64,000 nucleotides of DNA from Juglans regia (Eukaryota; Streptophyta; Magnoliopsida; Fagales; Juglandaceae). The position numbers and the translations under genes are program-made. Below the pieces are notes generated by a model. The model made no database searches. It worked only from the letters and a program-made list of their open reading frames with translations, and was not told where the DNA came from. Location: contig NC_049916.1 of assembly GCF_001411555.2 (NCBI RefSeq), positions 26,306,558 through 26,370,557 of the forward strand, in the 5' to 3' direction. Below are positions 12,320 to 30,928 of this stretch, piece after piece (position 1 is the first letter of the stretch; each line of letters starts with the position of its first letter).

Positions 12320-13672
12320 AAGTGTAGATCTGATATTTCATCTGTTATATATGTAAAGAAGATTAGATATTTTACATGTATAAGATATTTTGCATGCTAA
12401 CTGAACGAGGAAGATGAGTAAAATCTGAACTGAATATCAGAATAGAATCGGAAGAAGCAACGAGAAAAAGAAAACGCTGTTTATGTTACTATTCACTGCT
12501 CTTCATCTTATACACGCTTTTAAGATTAAGGAAGATATGTAATCGTGACCAATACGTAAGCTGCATGGAGATCGAGCCAATTATAACGTTATCTGCCTGC
12601 CCTAAGTACTGATCATCGTCGTCATCATCTAACTCCCATCACAAAAACTTTGCTGCATCCCTTTATTACAAAAAAATTATTTATTTGTGATTAATTAATT
12701 TTAATAAAATAATTATTTACAGTTAAAATTAATCTGTTTTGATCATAAATAATTTTTTCATTATAATTAAATGGTCACAAAAATTCATTTTTCTTATAAT
12801 GATCTTACGCGTTCTACTTCTTCTATCTGGTATGTATTTATTTGCACCGTGGCATTATTAGACTAATTGAGAAAGAAAAAATTTACACAATTTTTTATTA
12901 TTTATATAATTTTTACATATTATAATTTTTTTAATTTTTTAATTTTTAATTTTTTTATTTTACCAAATATTTAATATATAAATAATAAATAATAAATTGA
13001 ATTAATTTAAAAATAATAAATTTAAACAAAATTAAAAAAATTAAAATTGAAAAAAATTAAAAAAAATATGATATATAAAGATTACAAAAATTGCGTAGCA
13101 TTGTTCGTTAAGAAACTTGCACATTTTACACATGATGATGCGAGCGAGTACGTACGGCTAATTAATATGGCTGGCTATGCCGCTATGGGACCTATAGCTG
13201 ACAAGGACGTATGTTGAGACTTTAGGGGTTACATATAGACTTTTTCGGTCGGTCGGTCGGTGTCGATTCATAAATATTTGATTATATAAATTAATGTAAA
13301 TTTAATTAATAAATTAAAAAATAATTTAAATTTAGACATAAATTAAAATAGATTGAGATGAATTAAAATAATTTATAAATATAGAATTAAAATTGAATTT
13401 TTTATTATATTTTATGTAAAAATTTAGAAAAATTGTTTTAAGATTTTAAAAAATTGAATTGTTTATTATATTTTGTGTGAAAATTTAAAAAAATTGTAAT
13501 AATCAATTGAGATGAGTTAATGTGAGTTTTGAATACAAACAATTTGGTCAAATTTTTAAACCCTAATATAACCTATTTAGATAAGGGATCGCGCCATGTA
13601 TTACTTATTTTAATTCATTTAATAATTAATTAAAAATATATTAATATGACATGAGACATAGACAAAGGGTGA
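12320..13672. other. Intergenic with a degraded MITE (about 13290-13545)
   Basis: No gene is seen. At 13240-13262 there is a short GGTC iteration. Around 13290-13545 an AT-rich segment with TTGAATTGTTTATTATATTT and GAGATGAGTTAATG matches the GAGATG MITE family in degraded form. Confidence 0.45.
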
Positions 13673-13868
13673 TGCTAGGATACCCTTCAAATATGCCTCC
13701 TAAAAGTGTCCCTAATGTATTTTGATTTTTTTTTTATGTCAAATAAAAAAACACAACACAAATTCATTAATGATAACTTTTTTAAATATTTAAAAAATAA
13801 AATAAAATACACTGGAGTAGGGACACTTTTGAGAGCACATTTAAAGGGCACGGGGCACCCAAGCATTT
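13673..13868. mobile_element. MITE with ~40-bp terminal inverted repeats
   Basis: The left end (GATGCTAGGATACCCTTCAA to AAAAGTGTCCCT) is the inverted counterpart of the right end (AGGGACACTTTTGAGAGC to GGGCACCCAAGCAT). The core is AT-rich. About 195 bp. It is a different family from the GAGATG element. Confidence 0.8.
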
Positions 13869-14240
13869 TTCATTATAAAATTGTGCAATCAAATTTATAG
13901 TGATTAGAATGAATTTATCAAACAATATTAGTTATTAGATATCACAAAATTAATCTCATGTTAATAATATAGTACAAGTATTTAAATATCTTTTTTTATC
14001 GGTTTAAACTTTTGGGATACTTGATGATTTCACATTTCACTTCATTTTCTATTCCATTTCTTAAAATTAGATAGATTTTTTTAATAAAAAATGTCCGTTA
14101 TATTTTTCAATTATTATGATTTAATTTTTTTTTTATAATTGGTTGATAAATAATAATAATTTGATATTATATAAAAATATAAGGTAAAGATGATGCTTAA
14201 AAAACAATGATGAATATATTTTTCTTTTTTTTTTAAGCTA
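13869..14240. other. AT-rich non-coding DNA
   Basis: I see no gene or recognisable element here. Confidence 0.4.
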
Positions 14241-14475
14241 TAATGATTAATTTTATAAATTAATAAAAAATAATACAATTTTTTTAGATAAATTAAATAA
14301 AATATTGTTAGAATATTATTTTTAATATTATTGTTTTAGGATTTGAACAAGTTGAATTGTTTATTATATTTTGTGAAAAAATCTAAAAACATTATAATGA
14401 TGAGACAATATGAGATGAGATGAGACGAGACGTGGCGTGATGAGATGAGAAGGTTTCTGTATCCAAACGAGCCCT
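14241..14475. mobile_element. GAGATG-family MITE, left end unclear
   Basis: The sequence carries the family core (TTGAATTGTTTATTATATTT), then GAGATGAGATGAGACGAG and the terminal CCAAACGAGCCCTAAAG. The left terminus is not recognisable, so it may be truncated. Confidence 0.6.
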
Positions 14476-14689
14476 AAAGCCTCATCTGGTTATTCAATTC
14501 AAATGAGATGAGATGAGATATTTTGTTGAAAGTTGAATAAAATATTGTTAAAATATAATTTTTAATATAATTTTTGTTTTGAAATTTGAAAAAGTTAAAT
14601 TGTTTATTATATTTTGTGTGAGAGTTTAATAAAATTGTAATGATTATATGAGATGTGATAGTTTAGTTTTGTATAACTAACCCAACTCT
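14476..14689. mobile_element. GAGATG-family MITE abutting the truncated LTR
   Basis: Starts with TCATCTGGTTATTCAATTC and GAGATGAGATGAGATA, has the usual AT-rich core, and ends GTATAACTAACCCAACTC. The retrotransposon LTR homology starts immediately to its right. Confidence 0.65.
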
Positions 14690-14983
14690 AAAGTATCCCT
14701 TATACAGCTATTACAAAGAAAATAATAAAAATAATAACACTACTTCTTGAGCCAGGTCCTAGGCCCCTTTCAGTGTCCACAGCTTCTCGCTTCCTTTCTT
14801 AAGGCCCATCATGATCCTTCCTTAGGCCCACGTGCACTGACCCGTAAGCCCCTTTTTCCTCAAGACTTCTGTCTTCCAACACATTTATTTAAGTCTTCAG
14901 AAGAACCATAGAGTTTCTGTTGTGTTCCTCTCTACCCTTCACGCCACTGCCTGATTCTTTCTCTATCATTTTGGCGTGTCACA
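14690..14983 (-). repeat. 3' LTR, truncated
   Basis: This is about 294 bp homologous to the right LTR. Shared text includes TTGAGCCAGG, TCTTAAGGCCC, CACGTGCACTGACCCGTAAG, GTTCCTCTCTACCCTTCACG and the terminal GGCGTGTCACA. Homology stops exactly at 14983, where the PPT begins, and fails on the left at the MITE boundary, so the far end of this LTR is lost. Confidence 0.85.
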
Positions 14984-14984
14984 A

Positions 14985-14995
14985 CTCTCTCGCCC
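14985..14995 (-). other. Polypurine tract
   Basis: On the minus strand GGGCGAGAGAG lies one base before the LTR start TGTGACACG. This is the standard position and composition of the plus-strand primer in LTR retrotransposons. Confidence 0.75.
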
Positions 14996-15169
14996 ATCTA
15001 AACACCTTGCCCATAAGGTGTAGGTAGGCGATGCAAAGCTGCATGTATGGCCCCCATGAGGCTTCCTCTAGGCCCTGACCTGACTAGCAAACCAGAAGGT
15101 CCATGACGGGTATGTTCTTCACTTTCCTCAGTCTGCGGGTAAGAACTTCCTCTCGTTTCGGTTTTAAGA

Positions 15170-18100
15170 TTCCATTTTTATCGACAGGTGGAAGTGTGGG
15201 AATGGTACTGACATGTGGTCCTAATTTATTTTTCATCTATGAGACGTGGAAAACGTCATGGATCTGAGCTAATGTGGGTAGTTGAAGGCGATATGCTACT
15301 TCGTTGACTCTTTAGACTACTCGAAAGGGGTCTATAGAATCGTGGTGAGAGTTTCAAACTTTGGTGGTGTCTAAGTGAAGACAGTGGAGCTTTAGGTAAG
15401 CCCAGTCTCCAATCTAAAATTGTTGTTCCTTTCACCCATTTGTCTGTATAACGTTTCATTCTTTTCTGAGATCTAACTAAATTGTGCTTCAGCAGGGTCC
15501 AAAGTTGATCTCGGTCGCGCAAGGTATTTTCTACTTCTTCTAGTCTTATTGTACATGATGTGTAGGTAGATAATTTAGGGGCCATGTAGCCATAGAGGGC
15601 TTGGAAGTGTGTAATTTTACTTGAGGCATGTTGACTTGAGTTGTAGTACCATTATGCTATAGCCACCCATTTAGACCATTCCTTCAGTCTGTCAGGGACA
15701 TAGGATCTCAAATAGTTCTCCACCTATTTATTAACAGATTCGATTTGACCATCTATTTGAGGATGGTAAGTCGTGCTGAACGCTAACTCGACCCCTTGTA
15801 AGGTTAGAAGTTCCTGCCAAAATTCGCTAGTGAATGTAGGGTCTCTGTCATATATGATGGAATTAGGCATCCAATAGAGTTTAAAAATGTGTTTGAGGAA
15901 AAGTTAGGTTATGATCTTAGCAGTATATGGATGGATTATAGGAATGAAGTGAGAGTATTTGACAAACCTATCAACGACTACCCAAGGCATTAAAGTTACT
16001 AGAGTTAGGTAAGCCCTTAACAAAGTCCATGGTTATGTCAGTCTATGGTGTTGTGGATACTAGAAGTGGTTGGAGCAGCCCACTAAGAAGGGTGTTATCG
16101 ATCTTGACAGTTTGACAAATGTCATAACCCTTTTGAAGTCTCTCACATCATATTTATGGCCAGGCCAGTAGAAATCTTTTTTTATTCTATATAAGGTTTT
16201 GTCAAAACCCAAGTGGCCCCCTAGGGGACTGCCATGCAGTAAATCCAGAAGTTTCTGAATGAAAGTGGAATTGGCAGGAATGTAGACTTTATTTTTGTAA
16301 AATAGTATCCCACTTTTGGCTATAGCGGTATGGTAACGGCGCTTGTTTGTGCTTCTCCTATAGATCATTGATCCTATCATTTGTAGTATATAATGCCATA
16401 ATCTCTGTCATCCAGTCTCAATTTGGGACAAAAATTAAAGACAACATCATTTCAGATTCAACCTCTTGTCTAGATAAGGCATCAGCCACTAAGTTTTATT
16501 TACCCTTATTGTATTTGACTATGAAGTCATAGCTCATAAGCTTGGAGATCCATTTTTGTTGCATGACAGTTCATACCCTCTGATCTAGCAAGAATTTCAG
16601 GCCGTAGTGATCTGTTTCGATAACAAAAGGTTGGCCCCAGAGGTAATGGCACCACTTTTGAACTGCAGAAACAATGGCCAAAAATTCATTTTCATAAGGA
16701 GAAAGCCTTAAGGCCCTTTCCTTCAAGGCTTGACTAGAAAATGCTATATTGCTTGCATAAGTACTACCCCAATAGCCTCCCTAAAAGCATCACATTCAAT
16801 GACAAAGGGCTTCTGAAAATTTGGTAGAGCCAGGACAAAGGGTTTTGTCATTGTTGTTTTAAACTTGTCAAATGCCTCTTGAGTTGCCTCGTCCCAAGCA
16901 AAATTTTCATTTTTAAGCAAATTTGTCAGTTTAGCAACTATAGCTCCATACCCTTTCACAAATATTTTGTAGTAGTTCGTGAGACCTAAAAAACCTCTTA
17001 GGGCTTTGAGAGACTTTAGTGGTGGCCAACTCAGCATGGCTTTGATCTTCTCGAGATCAGCTTTAACTTCATGGCCAGAAATCAAGTGGCCCAAATAGAC
17101 AATTTCTGTGTAGCCAAAACTGCATTTACTCAGCTTAGCAAAGAGTTGGTTTTCCTTAGGATTTCAAAAGTTAGCTGCAGGTGGTAGACATGGGTCTCCT
17201 TATCCCTGCTATAGATCAAAATATCGTAAAAAAACAAAAAAAAAAAAATAAAACAAACTTTCTTAGGTAAGGTTTAAAAATCTGGTTCTTCAAACTCTGG
17301 AATGTTGAATGGGCATTGATGAGGCTGAAAGGCATAACCAGCAATTCATAGTGCCTCTCATGTGTTATGAATGCATTTTTTGGAATGTCTTTAGGTTTGA
17401 CTCGAATTTAATGATATCCCGACTTTAGATCAAGTTTAAAAAATACCTTGTCTTTCACGAGAATAGGATACTTGTCTTTCACTGTGACATTATTTAAGGC
17501 ATGGTAATCAACACATAAACGTCACGTGCTATCAGTCTTCCTCACCAACAAAACAGGTGAGGAATAAGGGATTTGACTGGGTCTAATTACACCTGATTCC
17601 AGCAACTCCTTTATAATTTTTTCTATTTCATTTTTTTGAAAATAAGGATAAAAGTATGATCTAATAGAAACTGGTTGAGTACCAGGTTGTAGGGGTATAT
17701 GGTGGTCATGGGATCTAGTTAGTGGAATGCCAGAGGGAAGGGCAAATATGTTAGGATAATTGTCAAGAAGTTGTTGTATGGGTTTAGGAGTTATGATTTA
17801 CGTACTGGTTGGAGGGTTATGTTCTATTAGTTGAAGCATGACCTTTTTGTTTTCCAACTTATTTGCTCTATTGATTGCCCCATCTTCCATCAATGTACTA
17901 TCTCTCAGCCCTCTTAAGATGACAACATTTTGGTTGTAAGTAAACTGAGTAATGAGTTTATAAGACTTTCATAGAATAGATCCTAGCCCTTGCAACCACT
18001 GCACCCCGAGCACTATATCACAACCTGCTAGCATCAACAAGTACAAGTCCACAATGAGGTTAGTGTCTTGGATAGTCACTTGTAAGTCTTTAATTTTCTC

Positions 18101-18310
18101 TTCACTTTGAACTTGGCCATTAGCCACTTTCACTCACACTTTCTCATTAGTTAACACTTTAAGTGAAATTTCAGATAGTATTGTTGGATCTAAGAAGTTT
18201 TGAGTACTCCCTATATCAATAAGAATAATGATTGTTTGATTGCCTATTTTTCCCACCACTCTCATAGTTTTAGGGTTCAAGAACCCTATAATAGCATGCA
18301 ATGAAATTTA
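15170..18310 (-). pseudogene. Gypsy pol remnant (PR-RT-RNaseH-IN-chromodomain)
   Basis: Minus-strand pieces are in the expected order. A protease-like segment lies near 18190-18300, with IIILIDIGSTQNFLD in which the usual DSG reads DIG. RT lies at about 17100-17700, with KLDLKSGYH; the catalytic box reads FFYDIL instead of FFDDIL. The RT/RNase H connection is at 16744-17094 (RGFLGLTNYY to KPFVIECDA). The integrase zinc-finger start is at 16060-16380 (GGHLGFDKT, FYWPG) and needs a frameshift to reach its CxxC half. A C-terminal piece lies at 15256-15585 and chromodomain-like text near 15120-15240. Lost catalytic residues and many stops make it inactive. Confidence 0.85.
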
Positions 18311-18412
18311 TGGATTATCCCTAAAAATAAATTGTTGTTTAGAGCAGATCTAGTCATTTTCTTGACCAGGGTCAACTCCTAGTGCCACCACTTCATCCTC
18401 TATTTCTTCAAT

Positions 18413-19368
18413 CAAATACAGCTTTGGGTTTGGGCATTTGTGACTAGGGGCCCATTTGGAGTTACAGTAATAGCAGAGACCTTTATTTATGCTCTCTTTC
18501 ATTTGACTTTGGCTAATTTTGTGGACTGGTACTATGACTTTGGGTTGGTTTTCTAGTTGTCTATGGTTTGAGGGGGTTGGGGAAATTTAAGGTATGCTGG
18601 TTCAGGATGATGAGAAGATAGATATCTGTATGGTAGTTTTTTATGGAGAGACATATTCTCTTCTTGAATTTTTGCAAGCCCATAAGCCGTGATCAGATTA
18701 TGAGGATTGAACATTCTCACTGTCAACCTTATATCATCCCTAAGGCCACTGAGAAAACAACTTAGCTTGTATGTCTCAGATAACCCATGCAGCCTATTGG
18801 ATAAGACTTTAAAATTAGCTTTGTATTCCTCAACACTGCCCAACTGTCATAATTTAGTCAGTTGTTCCATTGGACCATCATAGCTATTAGGACCAAATCT
18901 GACTAACAAAGCTTAAACAAATTCATCCCACCCCGATACACCCCTAGATTCATCTAGGTTTTGAAACCAAGTTGCTTTTCCTTCCATGCAAAATGACACC
19001 AAACAGAGTCTGTGTTGTGGAAGAGTATTATGAAATGTGAAAAACTGGTTTACCTTGTATAACCATCCATGGGGATCATCCCCTTGGAACACAGGAAACT
19101 CCAATCTGATGGATCTTGGTTGGATCTCACTAGTGTGAGGTATGACTTGTTGCCTGTTATTGTCATTGTTACTAGAAGATCCTCCTGACAAGGCTTTGTT
19201 AACATTGTGTAGATCTGCGACCATGGTGGAAAATTGCTGCATCATAGTCTCCATTTGGCGTCGCATGGTCATCTCCATCCCGATGGTGCTAAACTGACTT
19301 TCAATGTTTTTGATATAGTTTTCTGTATTTTTTTGAAGAGACGTGAGACTTTCATGTAAATCCTTCAA
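18413..19368 (-). pseudogene. Gypsy gag remnant with zinc knuckle
   Basis: The reading frame opens with ATG at 19366-19368, 35 bp after the PBS, with a coiled N-terminus. It continues with the gag core FPVFQGDDPHGWLYKVNQFF and FCMEGKATWFQNL (18913-19368). In-frame stops at 18913-18915 and just upstream of 18843 interrupt it, and the same frame resumes as GSVEEYKANFKVLSNRL (18553-18843). Farther along, near 18425-18475, a zinc knuckle reads CYYCNSKWAPSHKC. Confidence 0.85.
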
Positions 19369-19403
19369 ATGAGTACATTCAGAAATTTTAAGGCAGCAAA
19401 TGA

Positions 19404-19416
19404 GCTCTGGATACCA
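19404..19416 (-). other. Primer binding site (initiator tRNA-Met type)
   Basis: The minus strand reads TGGTATCCAGAGC, one base longer than the usual TGGTATCAGAGC matching the 3' end of plant initiator tRNA-Met. It lies two bases inside the LTR end CTATTACA. Confidence 0.85.
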
Positions 19417-19605
19417 CTTGTAATAGTCTAGATTTAAAAAACAAAATTAAAGAGACAAACATAAGGATAAGAGCAAATGTATTTATTAGAAAATGATAGC
19501 AAAAACGCTCTTTGAGGGGAGCTCCTCTAAACAATCAAACAGTGAAAAATGATCAAGGTTTCAGATGATTCTCCAGATTAATACTTGGTTAGATATACTA
19601 GTAAG

Positions 19606-19832
19606 GCATGTTTGGAGTATGTGATAAGATATAAAATTTTTATCCCATCTTATCATTATAATTTTTTCAAATTTTTATATAAAATATAAAAAGTAACTCA
19701 ATTTTTTCAAATCTCAATTCAACTTTTTTAAATCTCAAAATAATAATAATATTTTAAAATAATATTTTAAAATTTCATTTAAAACTAAAAATTCTTATCT
19801 CACTTACCATACTTACCTTTAAAATATCCCTT
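19606..19832. mobile_element. GAGATG-related MITE inside the 5' LTR
   Basis: Left end GGCATGTTTGGAGTATGTGA and right end TCTTATCTCACTTACCATAC bracket the family core (AACTCAATTTTTTCAAATCT). It sits immediately before the LTR motif AAATATCCCTTA, the same relative position as the MITE at 14476-14689 next to the other LTR, but in the opposite orientation. Confidence 0.65.
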
Positions 19833-19986
19833 AGTACCAACTATTATAAAGAAAATAACAAAAACAAAAACACTATTTCTTGAGCCAGGCCTAGGCCCCT
19901 TTCGCTGTCCCAGCTTCTCCCTTCCTTTCTTAAGGCCCGTTACGATCCTTCTTTAGGTCCACGTGCACTGACCCGTAAGCCCTTTT

Positions 19987-20607
19987 ATATTTTGAAAAAT
20001 GTTACACAATCTTCTATCTTCTCTACACCATATTTTTATATAATTTTAAAATATTTTAATGTTTATTTTGAGTTTATTGTTTTTAAATTAATTCAATTTT
20101 TTTATTTATTATTTATATATTAAATATTTGATAAAAAAATAATAAAAATTAAAAAAAGTATGATATATGAAAGTTGGAAATGCTGGAGCTCCCGCTGGGA
20201 GCTCCCGCTGGAGCTCTAGTGTATTTTATCACGTGTATTTTTTAATTCTTTTTTTATATAGATGTTTTTAATAATTTTAAATATTTTTAAAAAATTAAAA
20301 AATTTATAATATTTTTAAATAATACTTACTTAATCATGAAGTAAAATATAAAATATTTTTTTATAATTTTTTATTTTACTTTGTGATTAAGAAAATATTT
20401 TTTAATAATTTTTTTTTTACTTATTAATTAAAAAAGTATTTTTAATGATGTTCTAAATTTATTTTATTTTTTAAAAAATATTAAAAGATATTAAAAAAAT
20501 TATATAAAAAATAACTTAAAAAAAAGTACATATAATATATGCTACAGCCCCAAGGTAGCATGAAAGTTATGTAAATACTAAAAAGTTGTGTAGATGTATT
20601 GTAATAT
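19987..20607. mobile_element. Nested MITEs inside the 5' LTR
   Basis: The left LTR reads continuously from GTAAGCCCCTTTTT to CCTCAAGACTTCT; here that join is split by about 620 bp. The outer element has inverted ends (AAAATGTTACACAATCTTC and AAGTTGTGTAGATGTATTG). Inside it a second one starts ATGCTGGAGCTCCCGCTGGG at about 20190 and ends near CTACAGCCCCAAGGTAGCAT (about 20540-20560). Confidence 0.7.
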
Positions 20608-20750
20608 TTTTCCTCGAGTCTTCTGCCTTCAACACATCCGTTTCACAGAAGAACCCTGGAGGCTGGAGTTGCTGTTGTGTTCCTCTCTACCCTTCACGCC
20701 GCCGCCTGGTTCTTCTTCTACCGTTTCGGCGTGTCACAGGAGGGGCCAGA

Positions 20751-28108
<7,358 letters not shown>

Positions 28109-28994
28109 GAAGAATCATTGTCCGACTTTGTACAGTGACATGGCTGAGGATGCGACAGTCATAACTCAATCAGAACTTTTGTATACAAAAGAAGTCAGTT
28201 TCGATGCTAAAAGTAGCTAATGTTCTTCTCATTGTTTTTTACCATTTTCTTTTGCTGTAAATCTCGAAGAAAGTACATGCATTGCGCAGTCCCCCCAACA
28301 TGGGGGAAGAAATTTTGTGCTGATGGAGGCTCCAGAAACTTGTTGAGGCGAGTTATTTCTAATCTAAGTAACGAATGAAATTCCTCTGGTTTGGTGTTTT
28401 TGTTTTATTTATTTTGTGCTTTTGTGAAATTGGGGTCTGCCTGAGGCCCTGCATATTAAGGAATCCTCTCCTTTACGGGGTCTGCCTATATGTTAAAGTA
28501 AAAAAGAAAGAAAAGGAAAGGAAAAAAAAGAAAGAGTTGCGTGCCACCACCTGATTTATATTGCCAAAGCTCATTTATGCATATGATACTGCAAAGAGTT
28601 TCTTTCTATAATGAATACAAAATAAATAAATAAATAAAAGCTCCAATATGTTTCCATAAAAAAAAACAATTAAACTTGCAGGCCTCTAAACACAGATGCC
28701 AAAAGGACAAAACAAAACAGTCAATACTGGTCCATCCATATGATCAAATTTATGCACAATCTTCCTCACTTACCAAATAAAGCTCGAGGACCAGCTGCAG
28801 CACACGCCAACATACATAAACTATTCTCATCAAACATCTTAGACCAATATAGAACAATCAAAAACAACATATTCCAAGCACTTGCACCACGCCCTCCCAC
28901 CTCTCAACTCCAACAAGACCATTTATTACCCAAAACACTGCTGCAAAGGTTGAGACTTGGGGTGGGTGTGGTTGTGTTTTATGGTTTTAAGATA
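28109..28994. other. Convergent intergenic region
   Basis: Holds the 3' UTR of CDC48C and the 3' UTR of the dehydrogenase-like gene on the other strand. Simple A/G-rich (28498-28540) and AAAT (28616-28640) tracts occur. No gene is seen. Confidence 0.5.
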
Positions 28995-29915
28995 TTACTT
29001 ACCATTGATCCTCTCTATGACAGTGATTAAACCCTGACCACCAAGCTTCCCATCACCATTTGCCACCATCCCAGAAAACAACTGCTTACAAAGTCCAGCC
29101 CCAGGCAACACCACCACACTCTCATCTTCGCCTTCCTCCACAACATCCACACCCATTCCCAAGTCCTTTACCATATACTCCGCGAACCCGCCTGGCCTAA
29201 AGTCCCTCCCTATCACCCTATCTCCCCACAACTCCATAGCCATCGACCCTGCCGCTCCACCCCTCACCGCCTCCAACAACTGCTTAACATCCAACCCCGC
29301 CCGCTCCGCAAACACTAACCCTTCACTCAGCCCCAGTAAGTTTGCCCCCACGATTATTTGATTCGCTATCTTGCAACTCTGACCGCAACCCGCTTCGCCC
29401 ACATATGTTGCCCTCCCCAAAATCTCAAACAATGGTGTCAACCACTTCACAACTCCACCATCGCCACCGGCAAATATTGCTAATTTCCCATCTCTAGCAC
29501 CAATGTCACCCCCTGACACCGGTGCGTCTACTGCCCAGCAACCTTTCTCACGCGCAGCCTCGAATACATTGCGCGCAAGCTGAGGGTGACTGCTGGTGGT
29601 ATCGACGATGACGGAGTTGGGGTTTAGGCCAGAAAGGAGGCCGTCTGAGCCAAGGACAACTTCTCGAACATCCGATGGGTGTCCCACCATAGTGAAGACG
29701 ACGTCACTGCGTTGAGCGAGTTCGTGTGGCGAAGAGGCGAGGCGGGCGCCTTGGGCTTGTAGGGAGAGCGTCTTGGAAGGGCTGCGGGCGTAGACGGTGA
29801 GGGAGTAGCCGGCGGAGAGTAGGCGAGCAGCCATGGCAGCTCCCATTACCCCTATGCCGATCCATCCGATGCGGGTTAGGGAGGGAGTGATGGGATTTGG
29901 ATAGGGGGTTCCCAT
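28995..29915 (-). CDS. 3-hydroxyisobutyrate dehydrogenase-like (beta-HAD family)
   Basis: An uninterrupted frame of 306 residues. The N-terminal Rossmann fold carries IGWIGIGVMGAAMAARLL (about residues 16-33), the GxGxxG NAD(P) loop. The substrate-binding motif DAPVSGGDIGARDGKLAIFA lies near 130-149 and the catalytic-lysine motif GCGQSCKIANQI near 176-187. The C-terminal helical domain follows. The family oxidises beta-hydroxyacids to semialdehydes; plant members resemble the 3-hydroxyisobutyrate dehydrogenase-like proteins of Arabidopsis At1g71170/At1g71180. The protein starts only about 15 residues before the Rossmann fold, so a mitochondrial presequence is not evident. The absence of introns agrees with that subfamily as I recall it. 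The substrate is not deducible. Confidence 0.93.
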   Translation of the reverse strand: MGTPYPNPITPSLTRIGWIGIGVMGAAMAARLLSAGYSLTVYARSPSKTLSLQAQGARLASSPHELAQRSDVVFTMVGHPSDVREVVLGSDGLLSGLNPNSVIVDTTSSHPQLARNVFEAAREKGCWAVDAPVSGGDIGARDGKLAIFAGGDGGVVKWLTPLFEILGRATYVGEAGCGQSCKIANQIIVGANLLGLSEGLVFAERAGLDVKQLLEAVRGGAAGSMAMELWGDRVIGRDFRPGGFAEYMVKDLGMGVDVVEEGEDESVVVLPGAGLCKQLFSGMVANGDGKLGGQGLITVIERINGK

Positions 29916-30928
29916 TGACAGTGGATGAATCTGGCTTGGGTTGTGGCCTTCTGACTGATTCGATCAAAGTGATGCATTAAAGTTTTGGTAAAGAGTAAAA
30001 TAAAGTTTTGGCAAAAGTAGAATTAAGCGGCCATTATTATTCGTTATTATTTAATATTTTATTAATAATTTTTAATATTATTTATTCTTTACATCATAGA
30101 AGTATTTTTTATTTAAAAAAAAAAAAAAATCCATTTTCAACTACCGGTTCACACCAAACAAGTTGTCAAATATCGTAAAAAAAAATTATAATTATGGAAT
30201 GATTTGAATTCAGAGATGAGTTGAGATAGTTTGTTAATAGTAGAATAAAATTTAAATTATTTATTATATTTTTTGTGAAAATTTATAAAAGTTATTTTGA
30301 AATTTGAAAATGTTGAATTGTTTATTATATTTTGTTAGCGAATTTGAAAAAATTGTAATAATGAGATGAGATGAATTGAGATGAGTTGACGTGAGTTTTG
30401 AATTGATTGTTTTATTATTTTGTAAATGTGAAGATCGATAATGTCAAATCGACCAAAACCAGAAAAAAAAAAAGTCCAAACAACACAAATTCGAAAACAT
30501 CTAAAAACATGAGAAACATCGTAAACTAGTTCACATCTTACATACTGATCAACAATGTCGTCCCCGTGAATTTGTGGGTGAAAAAAAATAATCTTATTGC
30601 TTGAAGAAATTAACAAGAACATTGGTAGGCAAATAGGCAATAGACAATATAGTTTTGGAGTGTTTCTAAAGACAAGATAACGCTAAGTATTATAATCTCA
30701 AAATCTTTTGTTTTTTTTTCATTCGATACTATAAAACCTAAGCAAAGCGGTAATGACTAAAAGAGATCACTTTGTTACCCACGTAAATGGCGGGCTCACC
30801 TATAATAAACATGTAAATTCCAGTACTCCTCGATCCACAGCTCCTTTATTTTTTCTACCACTTGATCAGATGTATATCATACCATTCTAAGAAACTCCAC
30901 AGAGAGAGTGATCAGTGATCAGTGAGAA
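29916..30928. other. Divergent promoter region with a MITE
   Basis: Separates the dehydrogenase-like gene (-) from the USP-pseudokinase gene (+), so both promoters must lie here. Roughly 30200-30415 is a GAGATG-family MITE (GAGATGAGTTGAGATAG at the left; GAGATGAGATGAATTGAGAT at the right, typical core between). No confident TATA box was fixed. Confidence 0.5.
30200..30415. mobile_element. GAGATG-family MITE
   Basis: Carries the family core twice in part (TTGAATTGTTTATTATATTT and a diverged version) and GAGATG-rich ends. Termini are not sharply defined. Confidence 0.6.

Larger units (their letters stand above)
14690..20738 (-). mobile_element. Decayed Ty3/Gypsy chromovirus retrotransposon
   Basis: The element reads on the minus strand in the order LTR (19419-20738), PBS (19404-19416), gag, protease, RT, RNase H, integrase, chromodomain-like end, PPT (14985-14995), LTR (14690-14983). 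LTR outer ends read TGTGACACGCC on the minus strand, and the right LTR ends ..CTATTACA next to the PBS. Both gag and pol contain stops and frameshifts. The left LTR is truncated, so no target-site duplication can be paired. Order and motifs place it among the chromodomain-bearing Gypsy elements; the clade is not determined. Confidence 0.88.
19419..20738 (-). repeat. 5' LTR, enlarged by MITE insertions
   Basis: Bounded by TGTAATAG on the left (next to the PBS) and GTGTCACA on the right. Its 1320 bp include a GAGATG-type MITE (about 19606-19832) and a nested MITE pair (about 19987-20607), leaving an LTR of roughly 470 bp. It ends 12 bp upstream of the ATG of the CDC48C gene, so the core promoter and 5' UTR of that gene may be LTR-derived. 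Confidence 0.83.

Noticed and set aside
14690..14983. Duplicated promoter/5' leader of CDC48C
   Set aside because: At first this looked like a gene-leader duplication, but the PPT beside one copy and the PBS beside the other identify both as LTRs.
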